This document shows, piece by piece, positions 36,071-46,812 of a stretch of DNA of 64,000 nucleotides. How positions within the stretch are numbered: the stretch's first letter is position 1; the number at the start of each line of letters is the position of its first letter. The notes beneath the pieces are model-generated. The model made no database searches, was not told the DNA's origin, and saw nothing but the letters and a program-made list of their open reading frames with translations. A program made the translations under genes and the position numbers. The DNA comes from Combretum micranthum (Eukaryota > Streptophyta > Magnoliopsida > Myrtales > Combretaceae): assembly GCA_024138025.1 (NCBI GenBank), contig JAMXBD010001044.1, positions 1-64,000 of the forward strand, in the 5' to 3' direction.

Positions 36071-39000
36071 TCAACAAAAATCTTAGAATAAAATCACAAA
36101 TAGTTATGAACCTATATAATCTTTAAACCCTAAAACAAAGTTTTATAGATAGTAACAAATATCAAAGTTAAGATTTCATAGCTAGTATTGAAAATTCAAA
36201 GTATAGAAATAATTTAAATAAGATTTTAAAAGTATTAGAAAGTCAATAATCAATAAAGTTTATAGTTAGAAAATGAAAATTTAAGGATGAACCATTAAGG
36301 TTATAAATAAACAATAAGAACAAAAAGAACAAAAATAGATCAATAACTCATAATATAGACTTCAAATAAATATTTGGATCACACTATTGTTCTAGTTAGA
36401 GAATTCTAAAGCTATTAGAGACTGAAATGAAAATTGGCCTATTAAGCTTAGAAAACCCTAATCAGGTGAGATAAAACCCTAAAAATAATTAATCGCATAA
36501 ACTTTAAACTCAAAGTTGAACTCAATAATAATTTAGAAAATTTGTGGAAGCTTTAAATAAATTTATGGAGACAAAACTCCTAAATAGCTGTCATATTTGT
36601 ACCCATTTAACTTGATAAACTACCCTAAAACTAAGATAATTGAACAAATAAATAATATTATAATAATTTCTCCTTAATTCTGGTGCAATTTGGATGAAAT
36701 ACAAGGCTGGGATTTCCTCAAGATGTTGCAACCAAAATTCATCTAACAGATTGCCCAAATAATCTCAACAAGGTCAATAATTCAAACATAGGGTACCAAT
36801 CAACAATCCCCAACCAAGCTATGCATTAAATGCATGAATAAATCCAACAAAACAAGCAAATTTCGATGGGAAAGAATTGCTTCTTCTCATCAAAGTTGCT
36901 GCCCTTCCTTCTTCTTTATATATAAGATTAACAAAAGAACAAAGCAATTAATTATCCTCTTGCAATCAAATTCTTCACCTTCTTCGCGATAAAACAATAG
37001 CCCAAAACAACAACTAAAGACACACAAACACAACTTTAAAAAAAAACTCCATTAAAACACCAAACAAAGCTTAGGATAAGGAGTAAATCAAGGTATGATA
37101 AATTCGTTTTAAGTTAGTTTACATGTTAAACATTAGCTTAAACTATGTTTTTATCAACCTAAGTTCATTTCAAGCATTGGGAGAGAGTGAACATCACTAT
37201 AATAGTCCTAAACAAGGTAATATCTAATCTTAAACTCCATTAATACATTATGGTATATATAGAAGTTAGAAACTATGTAGTATGAATGAACGTCGACAAG
37301 TTGGATTTTAATGCCGGCGGCGTTAGTGCCAGCTTGAGCCAGCGTAAGCTGATACAAAGATGCATGTAAAATATACGAACACCGACATCTGGGTTTTAAT
37401 GCCAGTAGCGTTGGATACCGATGTACATATAAATTTTCTCTGGAACAAAGTCTGTTTCATCCCCAACTGATTATGTCTATATATATATATATATATATGA
37501 AGAATAAGAAGAAGAAGAAGAAAAGAAATGTAAAGTTTAACATATAAATATAAAAAAAAATTAATATTAGTATAATTAAATAATGGTTAAGTGTTAAAAC
37601 TTTAAATAACTGTTATAAATTGAAAACACTTTAATATTATAACTAACGAAAAAGAATAGATTACGACAATTATCAGATACTTATCTTATATAGATAAATA
37701 TATAAGAATGGAAATGTAAAATAAGCTAAAATTGCAAATAATGTTATTTCCAAAAATAACAAGATAATAATATAAAGTGGATCAAGAGAAAAATGATGAA
37801 ACTAAACGATAGAAAATAAATATTAGTTATCATAGTAAGTCACCTAAGGAATAATATAAAAGTAATGATAAAATATTAATCTACTAAATACAAACTCTAC
37901 AACTACCTAATAAAGATATAAATATAAAAAAAGATCAAGAAATATATCAAATAAGATAAAGAAAAGCAAAATGAAAATAAAATATTAAATAATAATTTTT
38001 ACCATAAGACCACTAAAAGATCAATATGAGTAATACGAATAAAATCAAATACCAAATATAGGACATGTAGAAACTTATCGAAGTTTAGTTATATAATTTA
38101 TGTCTTATTGATGAATATTTTTATTCATCTTAATAGGTAACCTTGATACCTTTAAGCACTTCCATGTGGATTATTACGATTAGTCTATATCAGCAGGTGA
38201 GTAACTTAGATCTATTACATTGTTTGTGCTTGTAATTAGTTGCACATGCAATGCGAAAATGATAATATGATTGTTGTGGAAATATATTGAAAGTATGTTG
38301 TGAGCTGTTTGTTTGGTTGTTAAACCATGACAACAAAAGTGACAATACAGATTGATTGATGACTTGAGAAAAGCAAGTTATATATTGTGTGTGTAATGTA
38401 TGGTCACCATAAGCCTGATTAAAAATTTATTGGCTTTATAATTAAAACAATCATGCATTACATGAATTGCATTATTGCATATTCAAAAAGGGTGATAGCC
38501 TGCTACATATTAATATTTTAATTCTTTATTAATGCTTAGTTTTTCTAAAATGTTAGTTTTTCCAAGGTTTTTTTTTGTTCCGTCGATTCTATGGGAACTA
38601 AGAAGCAATGAAGAATGCCGCCCGTAGTATCGCTTTCAAATGATTAATACTTAGGAAGTTTCTAAAAATTGATGCAGGAAATAATTAGTTAAAATGCTAT
38701 TAAGTTAAAAGTGATAACCCTAAAACGAGAAATCATTGATTTTCTTGTATACTTAGTTTCTCCTGGGCAGGTGGGTCATGAAACTAATTGTTCTTCAACC
38801 TTAAAAAGAGGGCGTTAATCTTTTTCCTATTTAGATTCTAGATCATCCAAGCTTGTATCTATGCATATGTTTGATTGTTGCATTACATATGATTTGTTAA
38901 TTAACTTGCTTGATGTGTAATATACTTGGTTATTCATTGAGCATGTGGTTTCGCTCACACTCCTGAAGACCTTTCAGGTTGACTATAAAACCATAGCTGG

Positions 39001-39353
39001 TTACTTCCAAGAGCATGGCTCCAATAAAAACTTAAAAGCTACAAGAATATGGGATCTTTGGGTTATGTTATCTATTTTTTTATTTTCTATTCATAAGATA
39101 ATTAGTACTTATATTATTAGTTATGCAATTGAAGACTTTTAGAATAGAATTATGGTCTGTAATATTATTATGATATTCATTACTTGTGATGGCAGATATT
39201 TGCTAATTTATAGCTTATATGTATTTATCATTTCTTATCAATGCAACTAAAAGATCCTGTTATTTGAAAATATGTCATTCTCTGAAGGTTTATTAGTAAT
39301 AGTGTACAAGTGTGACTTATGTACTAATACTAGGGTACCCTCGAGGCATGACA
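36071..39353 (-). mobile_element. 3.28-kb solo LTR, TGTCACGCCCC family, copy 4
   Basis: On the minus strand it begins TGTCATGCCTCGAGGGTACC at 39353. The other end is at 36071, the position that aligns with the left end of copy 3. A perfect 5-bp duplication AGAAC flanks it (36066-36070 and 39354-39358), and MULE coding sequence lies on both sides. No internal coding sequence, PBS or second LTR is present, so it is a solo LTR. It contains a (TA)n run near 37478-37498, GAA repeats near 37505 and a small GC-rich patch at 37310-37400 with CCGGCGGCGTT. Confidence 0.85.
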
Positions 39354-39358
39354 AGAAC

Positions 39359-40640
39359 TATCTCGTGGCTCCTACAGAAGTTGATACAGTAGGGAGCTTA
39401 GTGCCAATACCCTTTTTCACTGCTGATGTTAGTAGTGGTTATACTCCATTTGATAATGAGTAGGAAAAGAGTGCTGGAAATTGGAGCTTCAATAATGAAT
39501 TCAAGGTTGGAATGCGGTTTGAGACTAAAGATCATCTCATATGGGCAGTTATAATGTGTCACATATTGAACCATTACAATTTAAAGGTGGCAGTGATGTA
39601 TGGCCTACACGGGTTCCCCTTATTTCTTTTCAAATTATCAAGCACTACTATCCAGACAGGATGCTCCTACAGTTTGGTGGTTTCCAACGGATCCCATAAC
39701 CCCCAACTGATATGAGAGTCTTACATGAGCTCAACTTATGGGGGTGTTCCAAATGGATCTGGGCAGCAAAGCACGCTAGGTGAGTCATAGAGTGAGATGG
39801 CAAGTGCGATCGCATTGTGGAGATGCCAAATATCCCTGCTAGTACATTTAGAGATTATTTTGATTGGTATCATGTGATCACTAGGCATTAGATCAGTCGT
39901 ACAGGGGCCATTATATGATATATGGTAAGTTCAACGATTAGATAAGATATATATGGATGTATATTGTGTCCGTTGTTTCCTGATCTACATGTTTACTATT
40001 GCTTGCAAGCATATTTCATTTATAGAGTCCCAGACATGCCACTAGAGAGCACTTCTACCACTGCATGAGATGTTATTCGTGTAGTAGATGAGTTCATAGG
40101 ACTTAAATTAAATGATCCAGCGTTAGCATCAGCACCAGTATCGAATGACCCATATCTTCAACCTATACAGAGACGACAGCTATTGAGAGAAAGGCATGGG
40201 CGGGGACGAGGTTAGGAAGAGGGTACGGCTAAGCTATAGATATTAGAGACGAGCCTTCGCCCTCGCATGTACATGTACCTAATGAGCTTGGCCCTTCATA
40301 CTGTCAACATGATGTGTCTGGTCCATCATCATCATCATCATATGCTCATCTTGCAAACACCTTAATGCCATACATCGCAACCGTCACTATCACATGATAT
40401 AGGAAAGGAACTAAGCCAAGTGGATCCAAACCCCGTACCGTTTCATCCTTATAATGCTCGTGGTAGAGATAGGGATGCCACACTTACATGGGTTGATCCA
40501 TCCATGGAGCATCCCCATCAGGATGTGCATCAGGACACATTATTCCCTCGGACTTTTATCAGGTGAGGACGAGGGAGGTAAGGCACAAGGAGTAGAGATT
40601 ATATTTTATCTATTATTATGTTTTATAATTGTTGTATGTA
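39359..40640 (+). pseudogene. MULE-encoded MuDR N-terminal domain joined to plant mobile domain (PMD)
   Basis: The block FKVGMRFETKDHLIWAV..CHI (from 39488) is the MuDR-type N-terminal DNA-binding domain of plant MULE transposases. Almost directly after it, from 39628, comes FQIIKHYYPDRMLLQFGGF and later MPNIPASTFRDYFDWYHVIT (to about 39893), the signature of the PMD / MAIN-like domain. The MULE catalytic domain and SWIM finger that normally lie between or before are absent. A plausible intron survives at 39925-40025 (ATG|GTAAGT ... TTTATAG|AGTCCC). Downstream is a basic tail (QRRQLLRERHGRGRG, about 40165-40210), a CAT microsatellite (40325-40340) and FHPYNARGRDRDATLTW. Stops are present throughout. 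Confidence 0.75.
39925..40025 (+). other. Probable intron in the PMD relic
   Basis: 101 bp, starting GTAAGT and ending TTTATAG, AT-rich, lying between PMD-like coding blocks. Predicted from splice consensus only. Confidence 0.5.
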
Positions 40641-40949
40641 GAATTTTCATATGCTTTTGATGTACTTAATTGAATGGTAATGCAATCATTTCATATTATG
40701 TTTTATGGGTTTTTTATTACATTTACGATGAAAGGTTTTACAATACTATTGTGGTTGGATGGATTAAGTTTGGAAATACTACTATGGTTAGTTTATGTAG
40801 ACTGGAAGTTATTTACCCATGGTGAATGGGTAATGAATGATTTATATAGCTGATTGTATATGATTTTGACTGGTTATAACAACTAATATAAAAAGGAGTG
40901 ATATATGACATGTGTTTTTTCTTTCTTGGGGATAAAATTTGTGTTAACC

Positions 40950-41177
40950 CCATCTTTTGAAGAGACGAGGAGTGTAATTTACATTAACCTCATCTCTTCA
41001 AGAGATGAAGTACTTTTATAGTGAGATGTCATCTCTTCAAAAGACGAGATCGCTCCGCCTAAATTAACCTAGTCTCTTGAAGAGACGAGGTTAACTTACC
41101 TAAAATTGGGATTATTTTGATCTTAGTGTTAATTTTATAATTTTCTTTAAAAAGTTAAATATTATTTTCCTTTTCCA
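40950..41177 (-). repeat. Right end of the MULE with nested GAGAC palindromes
   Basis: The outer 98 bp (41080-41177) is the terminal inverted repeat. Inward of it, four near-palindromes of the form TCTCTT(C/G)AAGAGA with one central base or slight decay occur at about 40957, 40991, 41033 and 41072, the best being CATCTCTTCAAGAGATG. Single related words lie near the left end (34593 and 34693). Confidence 0.75.
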
Positions 41178-41345
41178 ATTGAACTCCGATCTATAACTAA
41201 GCTCAAATGGATTTAATTCATTTATCTCAATAAGTCTAAGTCATCTCATTATATATATCAAATAATATTTGTAAAACACTTGCAATTTGACTAATTTATG
41301 AGTTTAAATATTAAGAATCCAGTGTGCACCAAACGATAAATATTA

Positions 41346-41439
41346 TTTTTTTCTTATTATAATAGGAAGGAGGGATTCAAACCTAAGACTTCTCACTTGA
41401 GAGATTAGGGAGATGTTACTATGCTACAATGTCATTAAC
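41346..41439 (-). mobile_element. Short tRNA-derived SINE with 16-bp target duplication
   Basis: A perfect duplication CAAACGATAAATATTA flanks it (41330-41345 and 41439-41454). On the minus strand it starts at about 41438, has an A-box-like TAGCATAGTAAC (41426-41415) and a B-box GGTTTGAATCC (41383-41373), and ends in an A-rich tail AATAAGAAAAAAA against the duplication. The polymerase III boxes, A-tail and long duplication define a SINE or retroposed tRNA-like sequence of about 94 bp. It would need LINE machinery for movement. The founder tRNA is not determined. Confidence 0.85.
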
Positions 41440-41570
41440 AAACGATAAATATTAACAAAACGAACTATGGTTGGGAAAATTAATTTTAAATAAAATTCAT
41501 CCATTTTGTTAATAAACTCAAGTTTAATAAAGTTTTATATGTATATCGAGACTCCATTTAGGGTTTGTTT

Positions 41571-41765
41571 GTTTCATCTTTTTCCTATCAATTTTGTGTC
41601 TTATTCTTGTCATTTTAAAATAGATGTTTGTCAAGAAATAGATACAAATGAAAAATAGACATTTTTACTCATAAACTGACCGAACAGATAAGATATGGAT
41701 AAAATATAGACGAAGATACAATACAAATAAGATACAGATGAAAAACAGACAATCCAAATAGATCC
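41571..41765. repeat. MITE-like repeat, copy 2
   Basis: Starts GGGTTTGTTTGTTTCATC and ends GACAATCCAAATAGATCC, which reads inward GGATCTATTTGGATTGTC, so the ends are imperfect inverted repeats. The interior has GATACAAATGAAAAATAGAC words. 195 bp, no ORF. Related copies are at 33960 and 48818. Confidence 0.6.
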
Positions 41766-42140
41766 TTTTATAACCCATAAAAAGTGATTTTGACCAAACC
41801 CAATCCACTTTTATTGGATTTTTTTTCTTTTTTAATTTTTTAATTTTTGTTATTTTCTCAATTTTCTTCTTTTCTTTTTAGGCTTTCATAAACCTAGCAA
41901 AAATGTAAAAGCAAAGGAGAAAATAAATGGATGGCAAAAATGGGGTGTCTACAAGCTTATAGTAAAATTCCTGGTTCATAGAAGCATTAAACATCAAAAT
42001 TTATTATGGAAGTTATTTCTTATTTTTCTAGGTCTAGTTTATAGTCTTACAGACACTAAATTCAACACATTATGCTAATATTAGAAAACTCAACGGTTTT
42101 TTATCCTTTTATTTATGACCCTGTCAAATATATAGGGGAT

Positions 42141-42845
42141 TGTTGTATGTATCAATAAAATATTTCAATGGGACTTTTGTCCCTCATTACTTAAAACCAA
42201 TTAATTCATTATATGGGCTTGTAAAAAGCAAGAGAAAGGCATGGGCTTGCATGCACAAAATTTGATTCAAAAGTCTAAATCTAGTACAAATCATTAGATT
42301 CCAAACAAACCTTAACACCCCCCCCCCCCCTCCCCCCCCTCTCAAACACACCAAAGTCGGCCTGCATGCGAGGAAACATAAAAGGGTCTGGATTTTGGAA
42401 GTAATAATTTTGTAATTCAAATGTTAATTTCAATTTCAAGTTTTTACTCTACCCAATACAAGAGTTACATTTTCCTTTAAATTGTACTCATTATAAGAGT
42501 TACTTATATTAAAATATAATCGTTGCAAGCATTATCTAATTTTAAACTATATCCATTACCAATTGTTAATTATCTAACCATGATAGTAATTATGTCATTA
42601 CCCACTACAAAAAGGTATATAATTTTAAAAAATATTATAAAACTAATTTTTCAACTTTTTGTTCTTTACTTCTCTTTTGCATAGCTCCAATTATTTCTGT
42701 TATCCCTAAGTGACTATAGGAAGAGCTTATTGAATCTTAGGGGATATACTCTTTTGTTGTCGAACCAATACGTTGTCTAGGGCGAATTATCCTTAAAGAT
42801 AGTATAGAGCACACCTCAAGCTATAATACTCATTATTATCCAACA
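42141..42845 (+). mobile_element. Second copia LTR (solo or fragment)
   Basis: Same family as the LTR at 23679-24123, with TGTTGTATG start and CATTATTATCCAACA end. It is 705 bp; the extra length is a segment in the middle (about 42316-42600) that contains a C-run at 42316-42338 and sequence absent from the other LTR. No copia coding region follows and the 5-bp flanks (gggat/taaag) do not match, so it is a solo LTR with decayed flanks or a truncated piece. Confidence 0.75.
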
Positions 42846-43059
42846 TAAAGTAGAGACTAAATCTTTTTAGATACAAGATATGCTTTGAAACAATCAAATT
42901 AAACATATTGATGTATGTATGTGTTCATAGTTATTAACCAGAAATAGGATTGATATTGCAAAATATCATTCTTGGGCATTTAAGAGATGCTTTCACCAAA
43001 TGTAGAAGCAAATAAATTAAGAATAGAAAACCTCATTGTAAGGTGTTCTATTTAAGTTG

Positions 43060-43560
43060 ACATTATGAAAGCCCATGACAATATTTAGCGGTGCTTTCTA
43101 GAGCAAGTCTTGAGAGCTATGGATTTCTTTTTCATTAATTCGTAACAAGGATCGTGCAATTGTTTTTGAGTTCCTATGGCCTTCATCAAGGAGATCATAT
43201 ATGCCCTTATCTTTTTTGTGTTGGTGTTGAAAGCATTCTCATATATCATGATGAAAATTTGGTGAAAGAAGAAATTTTCATTTCACTAGAGGTGTCATAA
43301 AAAAAAATTAATCACCCACGCATTGCAAGTAATGTGTTGGTATTCTCAAAAGGGGATATGTTGTTTGTTGCTTTGATTAAGGAAGCTCTTCAAGTTTATA
43401 AGTTATTGGGGTTGGATGCCAACCACAATAAATGTAATGTTTTCCTCGGCAATGTTAGACAAGTAATAAAAGAAGGATTTCTTCAACTATTAGGCTTCCA
43501 ACCAAGTGTCCTTCTAATGAAGTATCTAGGTGTGCCACTTAATCACACTTTTTCTATATG
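43060..43560 (+). pseudogene. LINE (L1-type) reverse transcriptase fragment
   Basis: Broken plus-strand frames give SFLEQVLRAM-like words, GDHICPYLF where GLRQGDPLSPYLF is expected (about 43193-43220), then SNVLVFSKGDMLFVALIKEA (from 43334), GLDANHNKCNVFLGN and LGFQPSVLLMKYLGVPL (to 43543). At the catalytic position the usual FADD is changed to a form with ASN, so activity is lost. It stops where the Athila-type LTR begins. The C-terminal part of an L1 ORF2 in the same strand lies at 46441-46800. Confidence 0.8.
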
Positions 43561-43569
43561 TGCTTTTTA

Positions 43570-44988
43570 AAACACTTTTTAATCTCTTTTTAAATTCTTT
43601 TTAACAATGCAAATATTTACTGGCTAGTGTAATAAAATTTCAGTAAGTATTGAGTAGTATCCATAAGAAGTAAAGACTAGCTCTCAGTTGTATTCATTAT
43701 AATCATAACTAGGCAAATCAAATCAAAAATATTATATTTTTGGAGTTTTAGATAAAACTAATCTATATAGGATTTGGGATTTTCAACACCTCTCATTGAA
43801 TTGGGTTTAAAGCCAAAAGATTAGAAAGTCAATTGAATGCATGCTATTGACCAAAGAAATATACTTGCAAATCCAAATTACTAATGGTTTAGTGTTTTCA
43901 GACAATTGAGCACTAGGTAAAAACTCTTTTTTCTAAAGAAAATAATTAACCGAAATTAACCAATCAATTTTCCTTATTCCTAGGAAAGTGATTAATTGAC
44001 TAATCTTTATAAATTCCTAAACCCTAATTGAATTAAAATCCACATTCCTATGAGATTTCCAATCCAAATTAGTCAATCACATAATTGATTAGAAAAAAAT
44101 TTTCCAATTGCAATCCTAATCTATCATGTATTCCAAAATCAATTTAAAACACATACTTAAGAATTAGCATCAACAACATGAACACAAGCAACAATTCAAT
44201 CAACAGCAGAAAAACATCAATTGGACAATTCAAATCATAAACTCAAAACCCTAAATAAACACAAAAGGAACACGCATTGAACATCATCTATAAATGAATA
44301 TAAGAAAGAACGAAATCACTTTATTGAGAAAATCTTGTCCTTAAATCCAAGTATCAATGATGTTTCCCACTTGATCCTAGTGTGGAATCCTCCATCACAA
44401 TAAAAAATAAAAGTTTACTATTGATCTAAGCCCTAATTTCTATCAAGGAACAAAGGAAATAAGCTTTCTTTCCGGGGTAAGGTTTATCTCCCTTTTTGCA
44501 AAATCCACAAGAGGGTATTTGTATCAAAAAAAGACATGCAAGAGACTTAGGCCGGCATCAAGGTCGACCTTTAATATAAAATTGATTTTCGAATCAAGAT
44601 AGATTGCAACATTAGAGGCAGCTTTGGGTAGCCTTCATGTAGGCCAGCCAAAGGTCGACGGCATAAATTCTGTATGTTGTCGGTGTATAGTCAAATAAAG
44701 AAGGCTGGTTCGATTTGTTTGAAAGGTTGGTGGCCTCTGTTGTTTTTTGTTAGCTCGTTGCTTGTTGAAGGCCAACGGCCTATTTGCTTCAATGGCCGGC
44801 CTTAGATGTTCCCTTCTCTAAATTTGCATAAAACTCTCTAATTTGCTTATATTTGTAGTATAAGTCCTTCAAGACCTAAAATATCATAATAAGCGTACTT
44901 AAATGCCACTTTGTTATGATTTCTATAAAATCAATAATAATTTAGCATGATTTATATAGTAAAAATTGAGTAAAATATGCCTTTATCA
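43570..44988 (-). mobile_element. Athila-type Ty3/gypsy LTR
   Basis: On the minus strand it starts TGATAAAGGC at 44988. The promoter-distal half carries the Athila-like sequence order: GGAGGATTCCACACTAGGATC, AGGATTGCAATTGGAAA, TTGACTTTCTAATCTTTTGG, CTAGTTATGATTATAATG, ACAACTGAGAGCTAGTC and GGATACTACTCAATACTTAC near the end. The PBS that should follow is not seen. The GC-rich patch 44550-44815 holds GGCCGGC and GGTCGACC words. The low-coordinate boundary is approximate. Confidence 0.75.
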
Positions 44989-46440
44989 CCACTCTCCTCC
45001 TTAAAGCCAAACAAATCAACTTGCCAATTTTGGTTAATAGTTTTAATAAACGCATCCACCAATGGATTATTCATGAAATTTACCTTATCTTGTACTGCAA
45101 AACCTTCTCCTCTTAGAGATGGAGTTCACGTGAGATCTAAGAAACACAAAGCTTATTGCAAAATCTCTATTCCGTTCCCCATAAGGGCACCAATTATTGT
45201 CCCTCTAGCAGCATGCGCACACATGACAATGGGAATTAATTATATTCCCTATACTACTAGGTAACTTGGGTTAGAATTTAGTTTTTTTTTTTCCCCTTTT
45301 GTTAGTGAAGAAAAACATATCTCACAAACTATTTCTCTCTACTCCTCTTATACATATACAAAAGATTCAATTTGAAATTAAATCTTTTAAAATAGTAACT
45401 AATATCCTAATAAAAGATATCATTTAAATTACATAAATATTCACTTGGCAATAAAATACTCTTCATATCATTTAATTTATTTGAAAATAAATAAATAATC
45501 TCATTTATTCTAATTTTGAAATAAATTTTGTTCCAATTAATCGTGTTATTGTGTGCGATCCTCTATGTTTCTATACACATAGGAAATGTATTTTATACAT
45601 AAACCAATGCAACTATCTAGCAAGATATTGGACATGGTATGTGATCAAAAAGGTTGTGAACTTTAAACACTATGAACCATTTACTAAGCAATCAAATCTT
45701 TTCATCAAAATATCCTGATTAAACCATTGCATATAATATCATCAATGTTTAATCACATATCCAAGAGAGTGATGAATTCTATCTTCACTTAATATTATCT
45801 TATCTATATTTCATATCGCACCTAATAACTGTATTATTTGTAATCTATATTAAAATCATGTTTAACAATATTAAAGTGTCACATTCCATAGATAGGATAT
45901 ATATATAAATATCTCAAGTTTATGGATTACTTACGTTCATTCATATAGAAAGGGGCCAATAACATTAAACATGTGATATCCCCTATCAATGAGTCATGTC
46001 TAGTGTACCCATTTAATCTCTAGGTACCACTTGTATAATTTGGATATCTTTTCTTTCGTCCAATGAGAATGATCTTAATCATGCAACATGTCTAAATATT
46101 TATGTCCCTTCTAGACATTTATTCAACCAAGGACAAATTTTAAATAATGCAATGTTTTGGAATTCCCACCCATAGTATACCTCTTTTTTTTTGGATTGGG
46201 GGGGGGGGGGGGGGGAGGGGGTGTAAAATATAGTATACCTCATTACCATTCTAGACATTTTCTAATTATTTATGGGATTTTTTTGTAAAATATAATAATA
46301 CTCATCTTTTATTAATAATATTCATGAATACATTATAAAGTGTCTTGGCACATTAAGCACAAATTATAACACATATAACTCAAGCCTATGTGGTACTTAT
46401 TCTCAAATGTAACTTGGGTCTAGTCAAAAATTATTTCGGA
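44989..46440. other. Unclassified non-coding; G-tract insertion
   Basis: No gene is visible. A T-run sits at about 45282. The stretch 45600-46170 looks like an old retroelement untranslated segment but I could not classify it. A short G-rich insertion lies at 46184-46229 (see findings). Confidence 0.4.
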
Positions 46441-46800
46441 CAGGAACTTCTGGTACACCAACCATGGCTCTTGGTGGTGGATAAAAATGTTACAATTGAG
46501 GTCTCTTGCGCATAACCTACGAAATGGGGAGTGGGAAAAGGAAATAAGATCTCCCTATGGCATATGAGGGGCATCCTAGGGTGCTTTGGCTAAAAGGTCG
46601 GGTGGAAGAATCATCTACTCATCAAGGTTCCTTAAGGAAGGTAGGATATGCGGTATTATTAGTAATGAGGGATGGGAATGGCCTTTAGTAGATGCTTGAG
46701 ACAGTGTGAGATCCGAATTGGCTGGGGCTTTAAATCCAGGAAGCCAATGATTCCATCCAAGAGCAAGGGGTGCTGTTCCACTAGTGCAATGTTGTATGGT
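46441..46800 (+). pseudogene. LINE (L1-type) ORF2 C-terminal fragment
   Basis: Broken frames give WWWIKMLQLRSLAHNLRNGE, then GGRIIYSSRFLKEGRICGII and SNEGWEWPLVDA (to about 46696). This matches the segment of plant L1 ORF2 between the RT and the zf-RVT domain (usual pattern LLKLR.L......GDG...W.D.W...G.L......II.DS.LP......VI....W.WP). Stops interrupt it. It may be the continuation of the LINE cut at 43560. Confidence 0.75.
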
Positions 46801-46812
46801 TTAATAAACGGG

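Larger units (their letters stand above)
34509..41177 (+). mobile_element. MULE transposon carrying a plant mobile domain, split by an LTR
   Basis: A perfect 9-bp duplication ATTGAACTC flanks it (34500-34508 and 41178-41186), the size expected for Mutator-like elements. The left end AAGAAAAGGAAAATAAT and the right end read inward TGGAAAAGGAAAATAAT begin inverted repeats of about 98 bp (34509-34606; 41080-41177), which both contain GATCAAAATAAT and TCGTCTCTTCAAG. Inside are remnants of a MURA-type N-terminus and of a plant mobile domain on the plus strand. A 3,283-bp solo LTR plus its duplication occupies 36066-39353; without it the MULE is about 3.4 kb. The MULE catalytic domain is not seen, so it is non-autonomous now. 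Confidence 0.9.
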
